A stretch of 64,000 bases of DNA. Source: Arthrobacter cupressi. Its GTDB lineage: Bacteria; Actinomycetota; Actinomycetes; Actinomycetales; Micrococcaceae. This document shows, one piece after another, positions 45,157 through 54,662 of the stretch (positions are counted from its first letter, which is position 1; each line of letters begins with the position of its first letter). The DNA lies in contig NZ_FNEI01000013.1 of assembly GCF_900099975.1 (NCBI RefSeq), positions 51,199-115,198 on the forward strand, in the 5' to 3' direction. Below the pieces are notes generated by a model, which was not told where the DNA came from, did not search any database, and worked only from the letters and a program-made list of their open reading frames with translations. A program made the translations under genes and the position numbers.

Positions 45157-46599
45157 TCAGGCGTTGACCAGATCCTTCTTGTCGTCGTCGCCGTCGCGGA
45201 CGCCGTCGCTGCGGCCGGAACGCGCACCGAAGGCCTCGCCCTGCTCCGCGTCCAGGTGCGTGGACTTCTTGTTCTTCAGGGCGAAGACGTAGACCAGCAG
45301 GGACAGGAAGATCGCCACGGTCACGTAGGTGAAGAAGAGGTCCTCGCGGCCGGTCTTCTGGAACGCGGCCCCGATCAGCGGAACCGTGCCGCCGAAGAGC
45401 GAGTTGGCGATCGCGTAGCCCAGGCCGACGCCGAGGGCGCGGATGGACGCCGGGAAGAGTTCGGCCTTCACCAGGGCGTTGATGGAGGTGTAGCCGCCGA
45501 CAATCAGCAGCCCGCCCATCATCAGCAGGAATGCCGTGAACGGATCCTTGGTGCCGGCCAGGGTGGAAAGCAGCGGCCAGGTGAAGAGCACGCCGGTCAC
45601 GCCGAACCACACGAGCAGCGGCTTGCGGCCGATCTTGTCCGAGATGAGGCCGTAGACCGGCTGGAGCAGCATGAAGATGAACAGGGCCCAGAAGTTGATG
45701 ACCGAGGTGTCCGTCTTGGCGATGCCGGAGGTATCGTTCATGAACTTCAGGATGAAGTTGGTGTAGGTGTAGAAGGCCATGGTGCCGCCCATGGTGACGC
45801 CAATGCAGACCAGCAGCGGCTTCCAGTGCCTGGTGAACAGCAGCTTCATGGTCCCGGGCTGGGCTTCGCCCTCCACCCGGACATGCGCGGCACGGATCTG
45901 ATCGGCCGAGACCGTCTCCTCCATGGAGCGGCGCAGCCAAAGAACCACGAGCGCTGCCACGCCGCCGATCGCGAACGGAACGCGCCAGCCCCATTCGGTG
46001 AGGGCGTCCTTGCCGATGGTGTTCTGCAGGATCACCAGCACCAGCAGGGCGAGCATCTGGCCGCCCACCAGGGTGACGTACTGGAAGCTGGAGAAGAAGC
46101 CACGGCGCTTGGCGGTGGCGGCCTCGGACATGTAGGTGGCGCTGGTGCCGTATTCGCCGCCCACCGAGAAGCCCTGCAGCACCCGGATGAAGATCAGCAG
46201 GACCAGGGCCCAGATGCCGATTTCCTGGGTGGTGGGCAGGATGGCTATGCCGAAGGAACCGATGGACATCATGGTCACGCTGAGGGTCAGCGCGGCCTTG
46301 CGCCCCTTTCGGTCGGCGTAACGGCCGAAGAACCAGCTGCCGATCGGACGCATCAGGAACGACGTCGAGAAGACCGCCATTGCTTCGAGGCCCGCCTGCA
46401 GCTCGTCCTTGGAGTTGAAGAAGTGGGCCTGGAAGTAGGCGGCGAAGACCGTGTAGACGTACAGGTCGTACCACTCCACCAGGTTGCCCGCGGAGCCTTT
46501 GAGGATGTTGCCAACGGCGCGGCGGGTTTGTGCCGATTCGTTCTGGGCCGACTCGTTCTGCGCCGATTCGCCTAAGGGCGCTGTGTGCTGGGTGCTCAT
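45157..46599 (-). CDS. MFS transporter, MHS family (KgtP/ProP type)
   Basis: A 480 aa, 12-helix symporter. It contains SAGNLVEWYDLYVYTVFAAY, FLMRPIGSWFFGRYADRKGR, RVLQGFSVGGEYGTSATYMS and FQYVTLVGGQMLALLVLVIL. The GGEYGTSATYMSE signature is that of the alpha-ketoglutarate/proline-betaine MHS subgroup. The N-terminus has a short repeat (SAQNE twice). The ATG at 46599 has GGAAGG 7 nt upstream. It is divergent from the two-component regulator, 248 bp apart, and may be its target; the C-terminal 30 residues are highly charged. Confidence 0.92.
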   Translation of the reverse strand: MSTQHTAPLGESAQNESAQNESAQTRRAVGNILKGSAGNLVEWYDLYVYTVFAAYFQAHFFNSKDELQAGLEAMAVFSTSFLMRPIGSWFFGRYADRKGRKAALTLSVTMMSIGSFGIAILPTTQEIGIWALVLLIFIRVLQGFSVGGEYGTSATYMSEAATAKRRGFFSSFQYVTLVGGQMLALLVLVILQNTIGKDALTEWGWRVPFAIGGVAALVVLWLRRSMEETVSADQIRAAHVRVEGEAQPGTMKLLFTRHWKPLLVCIGVTMGGTMAFYTYTNFILKFMNDTSGIAKTDTSVINFWALFIFMLLQPVYGLISDKIGRKPLLVWFGVTGVLFTWPLLSTLAGTKDPFTAFLLMMGGLLIVGGYTSINALVKAELFPASIRALGVGLGYAIANSLFGGTVPLIGAAFQKTGREDLFFTYVTVAIFLSLLVYVFALKNKKSTHLDAEQGEAFGARSGRSDGVRDGDDDKKDLVNA

Positions 46600-46847
46600 C
46601 GATGAACCTTCCTTGCCTGGCGCCGCCATCGGCAACCGTTTGCTGCTTAAGTCCATCCGCCAAGCTAGTGCGTGATTCCGGGCACATCCAACGCCGGAGG
46701 GCTTTTCCTAACACTTCCTTAGGAATCGCCGCCAGCCCGGACGTCCACCGTCCCGGCAGCGAAAACGCAGCGGAAGGGGTAAGGTCCAAACGGAGCGCCC
46801 TGCGGAAGAATCCGCGGAAAACCACCCGAATACAGAGGACCCAGGCA

Positions 46848-47516
46848 ATGCACGTGCTGATCGTCGAGGACGACGATGCGATGGCATCGGCACTGGTCGC
46901 GGCCGTCCTTTCCGCCGGGCACAAGCCGCATCGCGTGGCGCGCGGCTCCGACGCGCTCCTGGTCCACCGGGACTACGAAGTGATCCTCATGGACCTGGGC
47001 CTGCCGGACATCGACGGCCTCGAGCTGCTCCGCAAGCTCCGTCAAGTGACCGACTCCCCCATCCTGATCCTCACGGCCCGGGACGACGAACGCAGCGTGG
47101 TCCTGGGCCTGCGCCTGGGCGCCGACGACTACCTTGTGAAACCGGTGAAGCTCGTCGAACTCCTGGCCCGCATCGAAGCCGTCACCCGGCGGGTCGCCCG
47201 GGCGGCCGGCACCCGTCCGCATTCCCTGGTCATCGGGGAACTCGACGTCGACCTCGACCGCCGCGTCGCCGTCGTCGGCTCCCGCGAACTACAGCTGACC
47301 GCCACGGAGTTCGACCTCCTGGCACTGCTCGCCCGGAACGCCGGCTCGGTGGTAACCCGGGAACAGATCCTCGACGCGCTCTGGGGCGACGCCTTCCTCG
47401 CCTCATCCCGCTCGCTGGACGTGCACCTGACCGGGCTGCGCTCCAAACTGGGGCTGCCGGGCTTCATCATCAACGTCCGCGGCGTGGGCTACCGGATCGA
47501 GGCGGAACCGGCGTGA
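46848..47516 (+). CDS. OmpR-type response regulator
   Basis: A 222 aa protein with a receiver domain (phosphoacceptor Asp in YEVILMDLGLPDIDGLELL; Lys in YLVKPVKLVELLARI) and a winged HTH (LTATEFDLLALLARNAGSVV, SSRSLDVHLTGLRSKLG). The stop overlaps the GTG start of the kinase by 4 bp. It is divergent from the MHS permease. The arrangement matches TctD/TctE-like systems that control organic acid uptake. Confidence 0.95.
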   Translation: MHVLIVEDDDAMASALVAAVLSAGHKPHRVARGSDALLVHRDYEVILMDLGLPDIDGLELLRKLRQVTDSPILILTARDDERSVVLGLRLGADDYLVKPVKLVELLARIEAVTRRVARAAGTRPHSLVIGELDVDLDRRVAVVGSRELQLTATEFDLLALLARNAGSVVTREQILDALWGDAFLASSRSLDVHLTGLRSKLGLPGFIINVRGVGYRIEAEPA

Positions 47517-48940
47517 GGCTGCGGGTTCTGGGCACCCTGGGAGTGCTGGCCGCGCTCCTGGTGGTAGTGGTCGCCGCGGCGATCCTGAGCTCGGCGAGCC
47601 GCGAACTGGCCCAGGAGGTGCAGATCAACCGGGTGTCGGCGCTCAACCGCTTCGCCCAGCTCGCCTACGACGCCGCCCTCGACGGCGATTCCAGCCAACT
47701 CGAGGGCGACATGGACCGCTACTCGGCCCTGTACGGCGAGGGTGTCCTCATCCGCCTGCCGTCCGGAACGCTGCAGTCCGGCGGCCTCGGCGAGGACCGG
47801 GCGGAGGTGCGCAACGCCGTCGGGCAGGCCAGCCTGAACCTCAGCCACACCACCCTGCCGCCGGTGCAAGCCTTCGGCTCGGGCCCGGCGTACATTTCCC
47901 GCTCCTTCGGGCCGGCGAGCCAGGTGCTCGGCGAGGCCGTGCTGGAGGTGAAGCTCGACGCCGCCCGGCAGCAGCTGCGCGAACGGTACCTCCTGGTGGG
48001 CCTGGGCGCGGTGGTGCTTTGGTTGCTGCTCCTGCTCGGCGCCGCCCGGGTGACAGCCTGGGTGCTGCGTCCGGTGCATCGCCTGAACTCCGCCGCGCAG
48101 GAACTCGCCGCCCGCGGGAAGACCGAGCGGCTGCCCGAGGCGGGACCGCCGGAACTGCGGGAGCTGAGCCGCAGCTTCAGCCGGATGGCGCAGACCGTCA
48201 GCGAGAGCATGGAGTCGCAGCGGCTGCTGATCGCCGACACCTCGCACCAGTTACGCAATCCCGTGGGCGCCCTGCGGCTGCGCCTGGACCTCCTGCAGCT
48301 CAAGCTCCGCTCAGCCGAGGAGCAGGCCGCCGCGGCGGACGTCACCGCCGAACTGGAACGGGTGGAGGAAATCCTCGACGGCGTGCTGCGGCTCGCGTCC
48401 GCCGAACACCGGGCCTCGGAAGGCGCCGCTTCCGCCGGGCCGGACGCGGAGGTCCCCGACATCGATCCCTTCGCGGTGCTCCAGGAAGAGACGGACCGGG
48501 CGCGGCCCGCCGCGGAAGCGGCCGGCGTCGTCCTGCGCCTGCACCCCGGCCCCGGACTGGACCGCCCAGCGCTGAGGCTGCATTGCAAGCCCGCCGAACT
48601 GGCGCACATGGTGGACGAACTCCTCGCCAACGCCATCAAATACGCCCCCGGGTCAACGGTCACGGTGGCCTTGAACAGGCGGGACGGTGCGGTCTCGATC
48701 GAGGTGTCCGACGGCGGCCCCGGCCTGAGTGCCGAAGACCGGGCTGCTGCCACCTCGCGTTTCTGGCGGTCGCCGGAGCACCTGGGCGTCCGCGGCACCG
48801 GGCTGGGCATGACGATCGTGGACCGGCTGGCGAAGGCCAACGGCGGCCGGCTGGTGCTGGAGGAGAACCCCGGCGGCGGGCTCCGTGCGCGGCTTGAGTT
48901 CCCGGGGGCGGCATCACATTCAGGGGCCGGCGATGGCTGA
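47513..48940 (+). CDS. Sensor histidine kinase
   Basis: A 475 aa two-pass membrane kinase. The first helix is about residues 4-24 (VLGTLGVLAALLVVVVAAAI), the extracytoplasmic sensor about 25-160, the second helix about 162-182 (YLLVGLGAVVLWLLLLLGAA), then HAMP. The H-box is ADTSHQLRNPVGALRLRLDL; the N-box LLANAIKYAPGS and G-boxes SDGGPGLS and GTGLGMTIVDR are intact. It overlaps the regulator by 4 bp and the TAXI receptor gene by 8 bp. The extracytoplasmic domain is large enough to detect a ligand or the adjacent binding protein. Confidence 0.95.
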   Translation: MRLRVLGTLGVLAALLVVVVAAAILSSASRELAQEVQINRVSALNRFAQLAYDAALDGDSSQLEGDMDRYSALYGEGVLIRLPSGTLQSGGLGEDRAEVRNAVGQASLNLSHTTLPPVQAFGSGPAYISRSFGPASQVLGEAVLEVKLDAARQQLRERYLLVGLGAVVLWLLLLLGAARVTAWVLRPVHRLNSAAQELAARGKTERLPEAGPPELRELSRSFSRMAQTVSESMESQRLLIADTSHQLRNPVGALRLRLDLLQLKLRSAEEQAAAADVTAELERVEEILDGVLRLASAEHRASEGAASAGPDAEVPDIDPFAVLQEETDRARPAAEAAGVVLRLHPGPGLDRPALRLHCKPAELAHMVDELLANAIKYAPGSTVTVALNRRDGAVSIEVSDGGPGLSAEDRAAATSRFWRSPEHLGVRGTGLGMTIVDRLAKANGGRLVLEENPGGGLRARLEFPGAASHSGAGDG

Positions 48941-49955
48941 GCCAACAACGCCTGAACCACGAGCGGACATGTCCCGCCGGGCCGCGCTGCGAACTGCGCT
49001 CAGGGCCGGCCTCTCCGCATGGCTGGCCGGGCTGGCCTTACCCGCGCTCGCGGCCTGCACCCCGGGCGGCGGACTGCAAAACATCACGGTGGCCGGCGGC
49101 GAAAGCGGCGGCTTCTACCTTGAGTTCGCCACCTTGCTGGCCGCTGCCCTGCGGCGGGAAGGCGTGGCCGGAGAGGCGGAACCGCTCGTCACCGGAGGAA
49201 GCCTGGAAAACCTGGAACTGCTCCGCGCAGGGAAGGCGACGTTCGCGGTCGCCCTGGCCGACGCCGCCGCCCAAACCGCCCCCGCAACGGACACCTCGGA
49301 GGCGATGGCCGCCGTCGGGAAGGTCTACGAGAACTACGTGCACTGCATCGTGCGCCAGGACAGCGGGATCCGGAGCCTTGGCGAGCTCGCCGGCAGGACG
49401 GTAGGCACGGGCGAGACCCGTTCGGGGACGTCGTTGACGGCGCGCAGGATCCTGGAAACCTTCGGGGCAGGCGCCGGGCGGGAGGCGTTTTCGAAGCACC
49501 CGCCCGCGGAACGGAGCCTGGGGCTGAACACGGGTCTGGCGGCGCTGCGGGCGGGAACGGTGGACGCTCTGTTCTGGTCCGGGGGCGTACCCACTGCGGC
49601 GATATCGGCACTGAACGAAGACCTCGGCCTGTCCTTCCTGGACCTCTCGGCGCTCATCCGTCCGATGCGCTCCCGCTATGGACCCTTCTACGACCGCGTG
49701 CTCATCCCGCAAAACAGCTACGCCGGTGCCCCCGGGGTGTGGACCGTGGGCGTTGCCAACCTCCTGCTCTGCCGGCAGGACCTGGACAGCCGCACCGTGG
49801 AGCGGACCGTGGAGCTGCTCGTGAACCACGCTGCCGGCCTTGTCCCGCAGACCAGCGCCGGAGTGCAGTTCCTTAGCCCGGACACCCTGATCAACACGGC
49901 GGGCATCCCCCTGCACCCGGCGGCGGAGCGCGCGTACCGTAGGCTGCACGGCTGA
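48933..49955 (+). CDS. TAXI-type solute-binding lipoprotein (orphan, coupled to a sensor kinase)
   Basis: A 340 aa TAXI-family protein (TRAP-associated extracytoplasmic immunogenic). A signal peptide ends in the lipobox ALAAC (Cys about residue 41); NITVAGGESGGFYLEFATLL, TGGSLENLELLRAGKATFAV and VDALFWSGGVPT are family blocks. The membrane subunits of a TRAP transporter are absent. Its ATG overlaps the kinase stop by 8 bp, so it is made with the two-component system and may act as its ligand-binding co-receptor, as proposed for tricarboxylate-binding proteins and TctE-like kinases. The ligand is unknown. Confidence 0.88.
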   Translation: MAEPTTPEPRADMSRRAALRTALRAGLSAWLAGLALPALAACTPGGGLQNITVAGGESGGFYLEFATLLAAALRREGVAGEAEPLVTGGSLENLELLRAGKATFAVALADAAAQTAPATDTSEAMAAVGKVYENYVHCIVRQDSGIRSLGELAGRTVGTGETRSGTSLTARRILETFGAGAGREAFSKHPPAERSLGLNTGLAALRAGTVDALFWSGGVPTAAISALNEDLGLSFLDLSALIRPMRSRYGPFYDRVLIPQNSYAGAPGVWTVGVANLLLCRQDLDSRTVERTVELLVNHAAGLVPQTSAGVQFLSPDTLINTAGIPLHPAAERAYRRLHG

Positions 49956-49986
49956 AACCGGGCGGCGCGCGCTAGCGGCACGCGGG

Positions 49987-51288
49987 CTACCGCGGGTCCG
50001 CCACCTGACCCATGAACAGGGGCAGGCCCGTTTCGAGGTGCACGATCTGGTAGTGGAACGGCCGGTCGAAGCTGATGCTGCGCGGCGGCATCACGGCGGC
50101 GGAGTCCCGGGCGTTGATCTGCGTGACGGCCGCGGCAACCGTGCCCTTCTCGGCCACCGTGATGTTGGCCGCCTGCGCCGCCGCCGTGAGGAACATTCCC
50201 GCCTGGATCGCGTTGAAGCCGGTGTCGGTGCTGAAGGTTTCCTTCAGCCCCATCCGGATGAGCATCTTCTTCAGGTCGAACTTGCTCTTGTGGTCCCATT
50301 TGGGCAGCTTGACCTCAACCGGCGACGGCGATGCGTGCTCCAGTGCCGCCGCTACCTCGGCGAGCGTCCCGGCGTCGAGGGTGGCTGAAGGGAGCGCTGT
50401 TCGCCCGGGCGTGCCGGCATCCGGCAGCACGAGCCGCATCGCGAAGCCCTCGGCGTAGGGCAGGTCGACGGCCTGCCAGCCCGTGTCCTTCGCGTACGCC
50501 ACGTTCACGGTTCCTTCCATGGTGGGCACGTTGATCATTTCGCCGCCGGCCTTGGTGAAGGGGCGGTCACGGGTGTTCTCGGGGTCGAACGGCATGTTCC
50601 AGGCCGCGGCGAAATAGGCGGCATTCAGGAGGCTGAAGGTGTCCTCCGGGTCGAACTTCACCGGGGCCTTCTTGATGCGTCCGCCGGTGTTCTTGTCCAC
50701 CCAGGCATCGATCGCCGACTCGGTCACCGCGGCGTTGCGGAAGTCCACAGGGTAGACCCCGGTGCCGTAGTGCCGGGCCAAGGTGTCCAGGTAGGCCTGG
50801 CCCGTCGGGGTGTCCTTGTGGATGAACAGTCCGTTGGCCACATGCATGACCGGTTTGCGCGGCGGGTTGTCCTCGTCCACCGAGCCGGGATCGCCGTCGT
50901 ACTTTTCCAGGGAGGCGAGCAGCGCATTCATCGACTCGTCGCGGGCGGCGGCGGGCAGCCCGAGCACCGTGTCCATCTCCGCGGCGGTGGCCCCTGACGC
51001 TCCGGCGCGGAGCATGGACAGGGCGATCAGCAGGCTGCCGGGCGAGGAGACGACGTTGCCGTTGCGTTCCTCGCCGCCGTCGGCGATCAGCGTGGTGCCG
51101 AGTTTCAGCGAGGAAGCGCGGTGGGCGGCCAGTTCCCCGGGGTACGCGGAACTGCTGACGGCGGCCCTCCCGACGTCGGCCTTCTGCAGCGCCGGGGCCG
51201 ACGGCGGAGCGCAGGAGGTCAGCAACGCTGCGGTAAGCAACCCTGCGGTTCCCAAGGCGAGCAGCCTGGCAAAGGGCTTGGTTTTCAT
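49987..51288 (-). CDS. Serpin-family lipoprotein (predicted serine/cysteine protease inhibitor)
   Basis: A 433 aa serpin with a bacterial lipoprotein signal (ending LLTSCAPP, Cys at about residue 26). Serpin signatures are NVVSSPGSLLIALSMLRAGA, VANGLFIHKD, FSLLNAAYFAAAWNMPFDPE, and the C-terminal strand FDRPFHYQIVHLETGLPLFM. The reactive-loop hinge AEKGTVAAAVTQI has Glu, Gly-Thr and small Ala residues at P17-P10, the pattern of inhibitory serpins. Counting gives P1 near Ser-Ala in ARDSAAVM, unlike trypsin-type inhibitors. Full-length serpins are rare in bacteria; as a lipoprotein it would sit on the outer face of the membrane and may block host, prey or self proteases. GGAGG precedes the ATG. 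Confidence 0.93.
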   Translation of the reverse strand: MKTKPFARLLALGTAGLLTAALLTSCAPPSAPALQKADVGRAAVSSSAYPGELAAHRASSLKLGTTLIADGGEERNGNVVSSPGSLLIALSMLRAGASGATAAEMDTVLGLPAAARDESMNALLASLEKYDGDPGSVDEDNPPRKPVMHVANGLFIHKDTPTGQAYLDTLARHYGTGVYPVDFRNAAVTESAIDAWVDKNTGGRIKKAPVKFDPEDTFSLLNAAYFAAAWNMPFDPENTRDRPFTKAGGEMINVPTMEGTVNVAYAKDTGWQAVDLPYAEGFAMRLVLPDAGTPGRTALPSATLDAGTLAEVAAALEHASPSPVEVKLPKWDHKSKFDLKKMLIRMGLKETFSTDTGFNAIQAGMFLTAAAQAANITVAEKGTVAAAVTQINARDSAAVMPPRSISFDRPFHYQIVHLETGLPLFMGQVADPR

Positions 51289-51411
51289 GGTGGACCTCCC
51301 GCGATGGTGGCTGCTTTCAGTCAAGCAGCCACCACCCGGCGAGGCCATGGAAAGCCGGTCACGTTTGCGGCTCGCTTCGCTTGCAATTCCGCATACCCCG
51401 GCCCGCCATCG

Positions 51412-52857
51412 TTACTTCGAGGCGCCCACCGGGTCCTCGTCCTTTTCGGCCGCCTCGTCCTTTTCAGCCGCGGCGCGGCGGGCCTTGAGCTTCTTGTTCA
51501 CCAGCGGCCAGAAGATGGCCAGCACGGCCACGGACACCAGGGAGGTCCACACCTGCGTGCGTCCGGAATCGCCGGAGAAGAGCATGACCACCACAATGCC
51601 GACGACGGCGGCGATCACCAGGATGCCCAGCCAGGGGTGCAGCCACATGCGCAGCTTCAGGGCCGCGGTTTCCTCAGGGGTCATCCGGGCCCGGGTGCGG
51701 AGCTGGGTCAGGGCAATGAAGGCGTAAACGAACAGTGCCACCAGGCCGGCCGAGTTCATGATGAAGTCGAAGATTCCCGAATCCGGTGCCGCGAAGTTGA
51801 TGATCACGGCGGCGTATCCGCCCAGCGTGGAGGCGATCACGGCGGCCACCGGGATGCCGCCGGCGGACTTGCGGGCGATGATCTTCGGAGCGTAGCCCTG
51901 CTGGGCGATGGAGGAGAACATGCGGGCCGCCGAGTACAGGCCGGAGTTCAGCACGGAACACACGGCGGTGAGGATGACGGCGCTCATCACGACGTCGGCA
52001 CCGGGCAAGCCGTAGAGGCTGAAGAGGTGGGCGAACGGTGCCTTTTCCTTGGGGTCGGGCAGCTGGTTCCACGGCACGATGGTGACGATCAGGAGCACAG
52101 CGCCGACGAAGAAGATCAGGATCCGCCAGATCACCGTGCTGGTGGCCTGCCGGACGCCCTTAGCCGGGTCCTCGGATTCGGAGGCGGCCATGACTGCGAT
52201 TTCCGTGCCGAAGTAGGAGAAGATCACGATCGCCACGCCGCCGATCACGGCGCCGAAGCCTTCGGGCATGAAGCCGCCGTGCTCCCAGAGGTTAGGGACG
52301 GCGAACTGGGCATTGGGCCATAGGCCGAGGGCGAAGAGCGTGCCCACCACCAGGAAGACCACGATCGCTGCCACCTTGATGCTGGCCAGCCAGAATTCGG
52401 TTTCGCCGAAGGAGCGCAGGGACACCAGGTTGGCGCCGGTGAAGACCAGGAGCAGGAGGACCGAGAAGATCCACTGCGGAATCGAGGGGACCCAGCCGTG
52501 CAGGATGGAGCCGCCCACCACGGCCTCGTAGGCGATCACGCCCACCCAGAAATACCAGTACAGCCAGCCCACGAAGTAGCCGGCCCAGTCGCCGAGGCCG
52601 ACGCGGGCGTACTCCATGAAGGAGCCGACGGCGGGACGGGCCGCCGCCATTTCGCCCAGCATGCGCATGGCAAGGAAGACCAGCAGGCCGCCGATCAGGT
52701 ACGAGATCACGGCGGCGGGACCCACCGCGTGAATCACGTTGGCGGAGCCGACGAAGAGGCTGGAACCGATGATGCCACCGAGGGTGATCATGGTGACGTG
52801 TCTGGAACGGAGCTTCTTGGGTCCGTGGCTTTTTGCGCCGGAGGTGTCGGCTGACAT
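51412..52857 (-). CDS. Amino acid permease (APC superfamily, AroP/GabP type)
   Basis: A 481 aa, 12-helix transporter. It has MITLGGIIGSSLFVGSANVI (helix 1 break), GEMAAARPAVGSFMEYARVG (helix 3), FSYFGTEIAVMAASESEDPA and SVLNSGLYSAARMFSSIAQQ, all typical of AroP/GabP-type amino acid:H+ symporters. The ATG at 52857 has AAAGAAAG upstream. The tail is highly charged (EKDEAAEKDEDPV). It is separated from the regulator gene upstream by a palindrome and by about 190 bp. Confidence 0.93.
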   Translation of the reverse strand: MSADTSGAKSHGPKKLRSRHVTMITLGGIIGSSLFVGSANVIHAVGPAAVISYLIGGLLVFLAMRMLGEMAAARPAVGSFMEYARVGLGDWAGYFVGWLYWYFWVGVIAYEAVVGGSILHGWVPSIPQWIFSVLLLLVFTGANLVSLRSFGETEFWLASIKVAAIVVFLVVGTLFALGLWPNAQFAVPNLWEHGGFMPEGFGAVIGGVAIVIFSYFGTEIAVMAASESEDPAKGVRQATSTVIWRILIFFVGAVLLIVTIVPWNQLPDPKEKAPFAHLFSLYGLPGADVVMSAVILTAVCSVLNSGLYSAARMFSSIAQQGYAPKIIARKSAGGIPVAAVIASTLGGYAAVIINFAAPDSGIFDFIMNSAGLVALFVYAFIALTQLRTRARMTPEETAALKLRMWLHPWLGILVIAAVVGIVVVMLFSGDSGRTQVWTSLVSVAVLAIFWPLVNKKLKARRAAAEKDEAAEKDEDPVGASK

Positions 52858-52959
52858 GGGTACTTCTTTCTTTGGGGAGTGCAGCGCCCGGAGGGCACAC
52901 GGCATCCTATGTGAAAGAAGCACCCGCCGTACAAACGGGAGCTTCCCTTTGCATCCCCC

Positions 52960-53022
52960 GCGCGAACTGGCAGATAATGCCCTGTTTTCGCGGATTTAAG
53001 GGCAACAACTGCCAGTTCGCGC
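52960..53022. repeat. Intergenic palindrome, 17-nt loop type (copy B)
   Basis: GCGCGAACTGGCAG (52960-52973) pairs with its inverse at 53009-53022, with an inner GCCC/GGGC pair after a mismatched bulge. The loop contains TTCGCGGATTT, in which GCGGA is at the same position as in copies A and D. It lies between the regulator stop and the permease start on the minus strand. Confidence 0.8.
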
Positions 53023-53043
53023 GAATCGCCGTCCGAAGACGAG

Positions 53044-54528
53044 CTACCCCGAGTGGGCCTGCAGGAAGGCGTACACCTCGGTCTCGTCCACACCGGGGAA
53101 GGCGCCAGGCGGCATCGCGGCGAGCAAGTGCGAGTGCGCGCGGGCCGAGGGCCAGGCGTTTCCGGCCCACTCGGACGCGAGCGCCGCCGGCGGCCGCTTG
53201 CAGCAGACCGGGTCCGGGCAGGTCGAGGTGGCGCGCGCCGTCGTCTCCCTCCCCCGGAACCACTTGACGTGCTGGTACGGCACGCCGATGGACAGCGAGA
53301 ACTGGCCCGACGCCGAGCGCTCGGTCCGTGCGGTGCACCAGTACGTGCCGGAGGGCGTGTCCGTGTACTGGGAGTAGGCGCTGAACTTGTCCGGCACGTC
53401 GAACACCGCTCGCGAGGTCCAGGCCTTGCACGACGGCTGGCCCTCGATCGCCCCGGTGTGGTCCTGCGGGAAGTTCACGCCGTCGTTCTCGTAGGCCTTG
53501 TAGATGATGCCGCTCTGGTGCGTCTTCTGGAAATGCGTGGTGATGCCCAGGTGCTTCGTGGCCAGGTTGGTGAAGCGGTGCGCGGCCGTCTCATAGGACA
53601 CCGCGAAGGCGTCCCGGATGTCCTCGACGGCGATCTCCTTCGCAGCTTTCGCGCGCTGCAGGAATTCCACCGTGGTTTGTTCGGGCAGGAGCAGGGCGGC
53701 GGCAAAGTAGTTGGTGGCCACCCGCTGGGCCAGGAAATCTCCGTAGTTGCGGGGCGTCTCGTGCCCCAGGACGTAGTGTCCGAGGGCCTGCAGCAACACC
53801 GAGCGCGGATCGTGGTCCTGGCGCTGGTTCTGCGTGAGGTAAATTCTGCGGTTCTTCAAGTCCGTCACGGAGCGGGTGGAATGCGGCAGGTCACCCACAT
53901 GGTGCAGGGTGAATCCAAGCTTCTCGGCGATGTCCGCGATGACGTGCTGGCTCAGCGGCCCGCCGCTGTACCCCACCTGCGTGAGGACCTTCTGCGCCTC
54001 GGCCTCGTACTCGGGGAAGTAGTTCCCGCGCTCACGCATCATGGCACGCAGCTCGCCGTTCGCGCGGCGGGCTTCTTCCGGCGTCGCCACCTGCTCGTTC
54101 ATCTTCCGTTCGAGCTCATGCAGCAGCCCCACCTGCGCCTCCAGCACATCGAGGGGAAGCCGCGAGCTGACGCGGATTTTCGGCAGGTTGAGGGACTCGT
54201 ACAGCGGCCCGCGCTGGTAGCGTTCCAACTCGATTTCCAGGGCCGCGCGGCGGCTGGGCGGCTCGGCCCCGAGCAGCTGTTCGATGCTCACGTTGAGCGC
54301 TCCGGCCAGGCCCTGCAGCAGGCCGAGTTTGGGTTCCCGCTTGCCGTTCTCAATGAGGCTCAACTGGCTGGCGGCGGTCCCGACGGCGGCGCCCAGTTCG
54401 TCCAGCGTGAGCCCGGCCTGTTTGCGCAGATGCCGCACGCGGCGGCCCAGGCTGATGACGTCCACTTCCGTAGTGGCAGCGGACGACGGCGGGACGGCAA
54501 CTTCGCGGTTCCAGCTCGCAGGCGACAT
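53044..54528 (-). CDS. ramB: RamB-like transcriptional regulator of glyoxylate bypass
   Basis: A 494 aa protein with an XRE helix-turn-helix at about residues 26-80 ([20 protein letters not shown] and [10 protein letters not shown]), a central IrrE/ImmA-like domain and a C-terminal DUF2083 domain with [20 protein letters not shown] and Cys in [11 protein letters not shown]. The usual HExxH zinc protease motif is degenerate ([13 protein letters not shown]), so no peptidase activity is expected. This is the RamB layout, known in Corynebacterium and Mycobacterium to control aceA/aceB and acetate genes. It is divergent from aceA, 134 bp apart, which strongly supports that role. ATG at 54528. Confidence 0.92.
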   Translation of the reverse strand: MSPASWNREVAVPPSSAATTEVDVISLGRRVRHLRKQAGLTLDELGAAVGTAASQLSLIENGKREPKLGLLQGLAGALNVSIEQLLGAEPPSRRAALEIELERYQRGPLYESLNLPKIRVSSRLPLDVLEAQVGLLHELERKMNEQVATPEEARRANGELRAMMRERGNYFPEYEAEAQKVLTQVGYSGGPLSQHVIADIAEKLGFTLHHVGDLPHSTRSVTDLKNRRIYLTQNQRQDHDPRSVLLQALGHYVLGHETPRNYGDFLAQRVATNYFAAALLLPEQTTVEFLQRAKAAKEIAVEDIRDAFAVSYETAAHRFTNLATKHLGITTHFQKTHQSGIIYKAYENDGVNFPQDHTGAIEGQPSCKAWTSRAVFDVPDKFSAYSQYTDTPSGTYWCTARTERSASGQFSLSIGVPYQHVKWFRGRETTARATSTCPDPVCCKRPPAALASEWAGNAWPSARAHSHLLAAMPPGAFPGVDETEVYAFLQAHSG

Positions 54529-54568
54529 TTTTTGAGGATACGCGAAGAACTGCGTTTCTTTCCATCAT

Positions 54569-54581
54569 TTTCCTCTGGAAA
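54569..54581. promoter_or_regulatory. Candidate RamB site between ramB and aceA
   Basis: TTTCCTCTGGAAA is a 13-bp inverted repeat (TTTCC-TCT-GGAAA) within the 134-bp divergent gap. Further TTTCC/GGAAA half-sites flank it (about 54555-54596). The gap is AT-rich relative to its surroundings. Binding by RamB is inferred from context. Confidence 0.5.
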
Positions 54582-54662
54582 CCCCTTGGAAAGTCCAGAA
54601 AAGTAGTTGTCACGGAAAAGTTCCACGGCAAGAAACCCAGTCAGCGTCAAAGGAGACAGACC

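Noticed and set aside
46540..46575. Short tandem repeat in the N-terminus of the MHS permease
   Set aside because: Only two copies of SAQNE; a simple slippage repeat in a disordered tail with no clear meaning.
48933..49955. A complete TRAP transporter locus
   Set aside because: No DctQ or DctM-type membrane subunit is found near the TAXI receptor.
53044..54528. RamB-like protein as an ImmA/IrrE metalloprotease
   Set aside because: The HExxH motif is degenerate (QALGH), so only the fold is retained.
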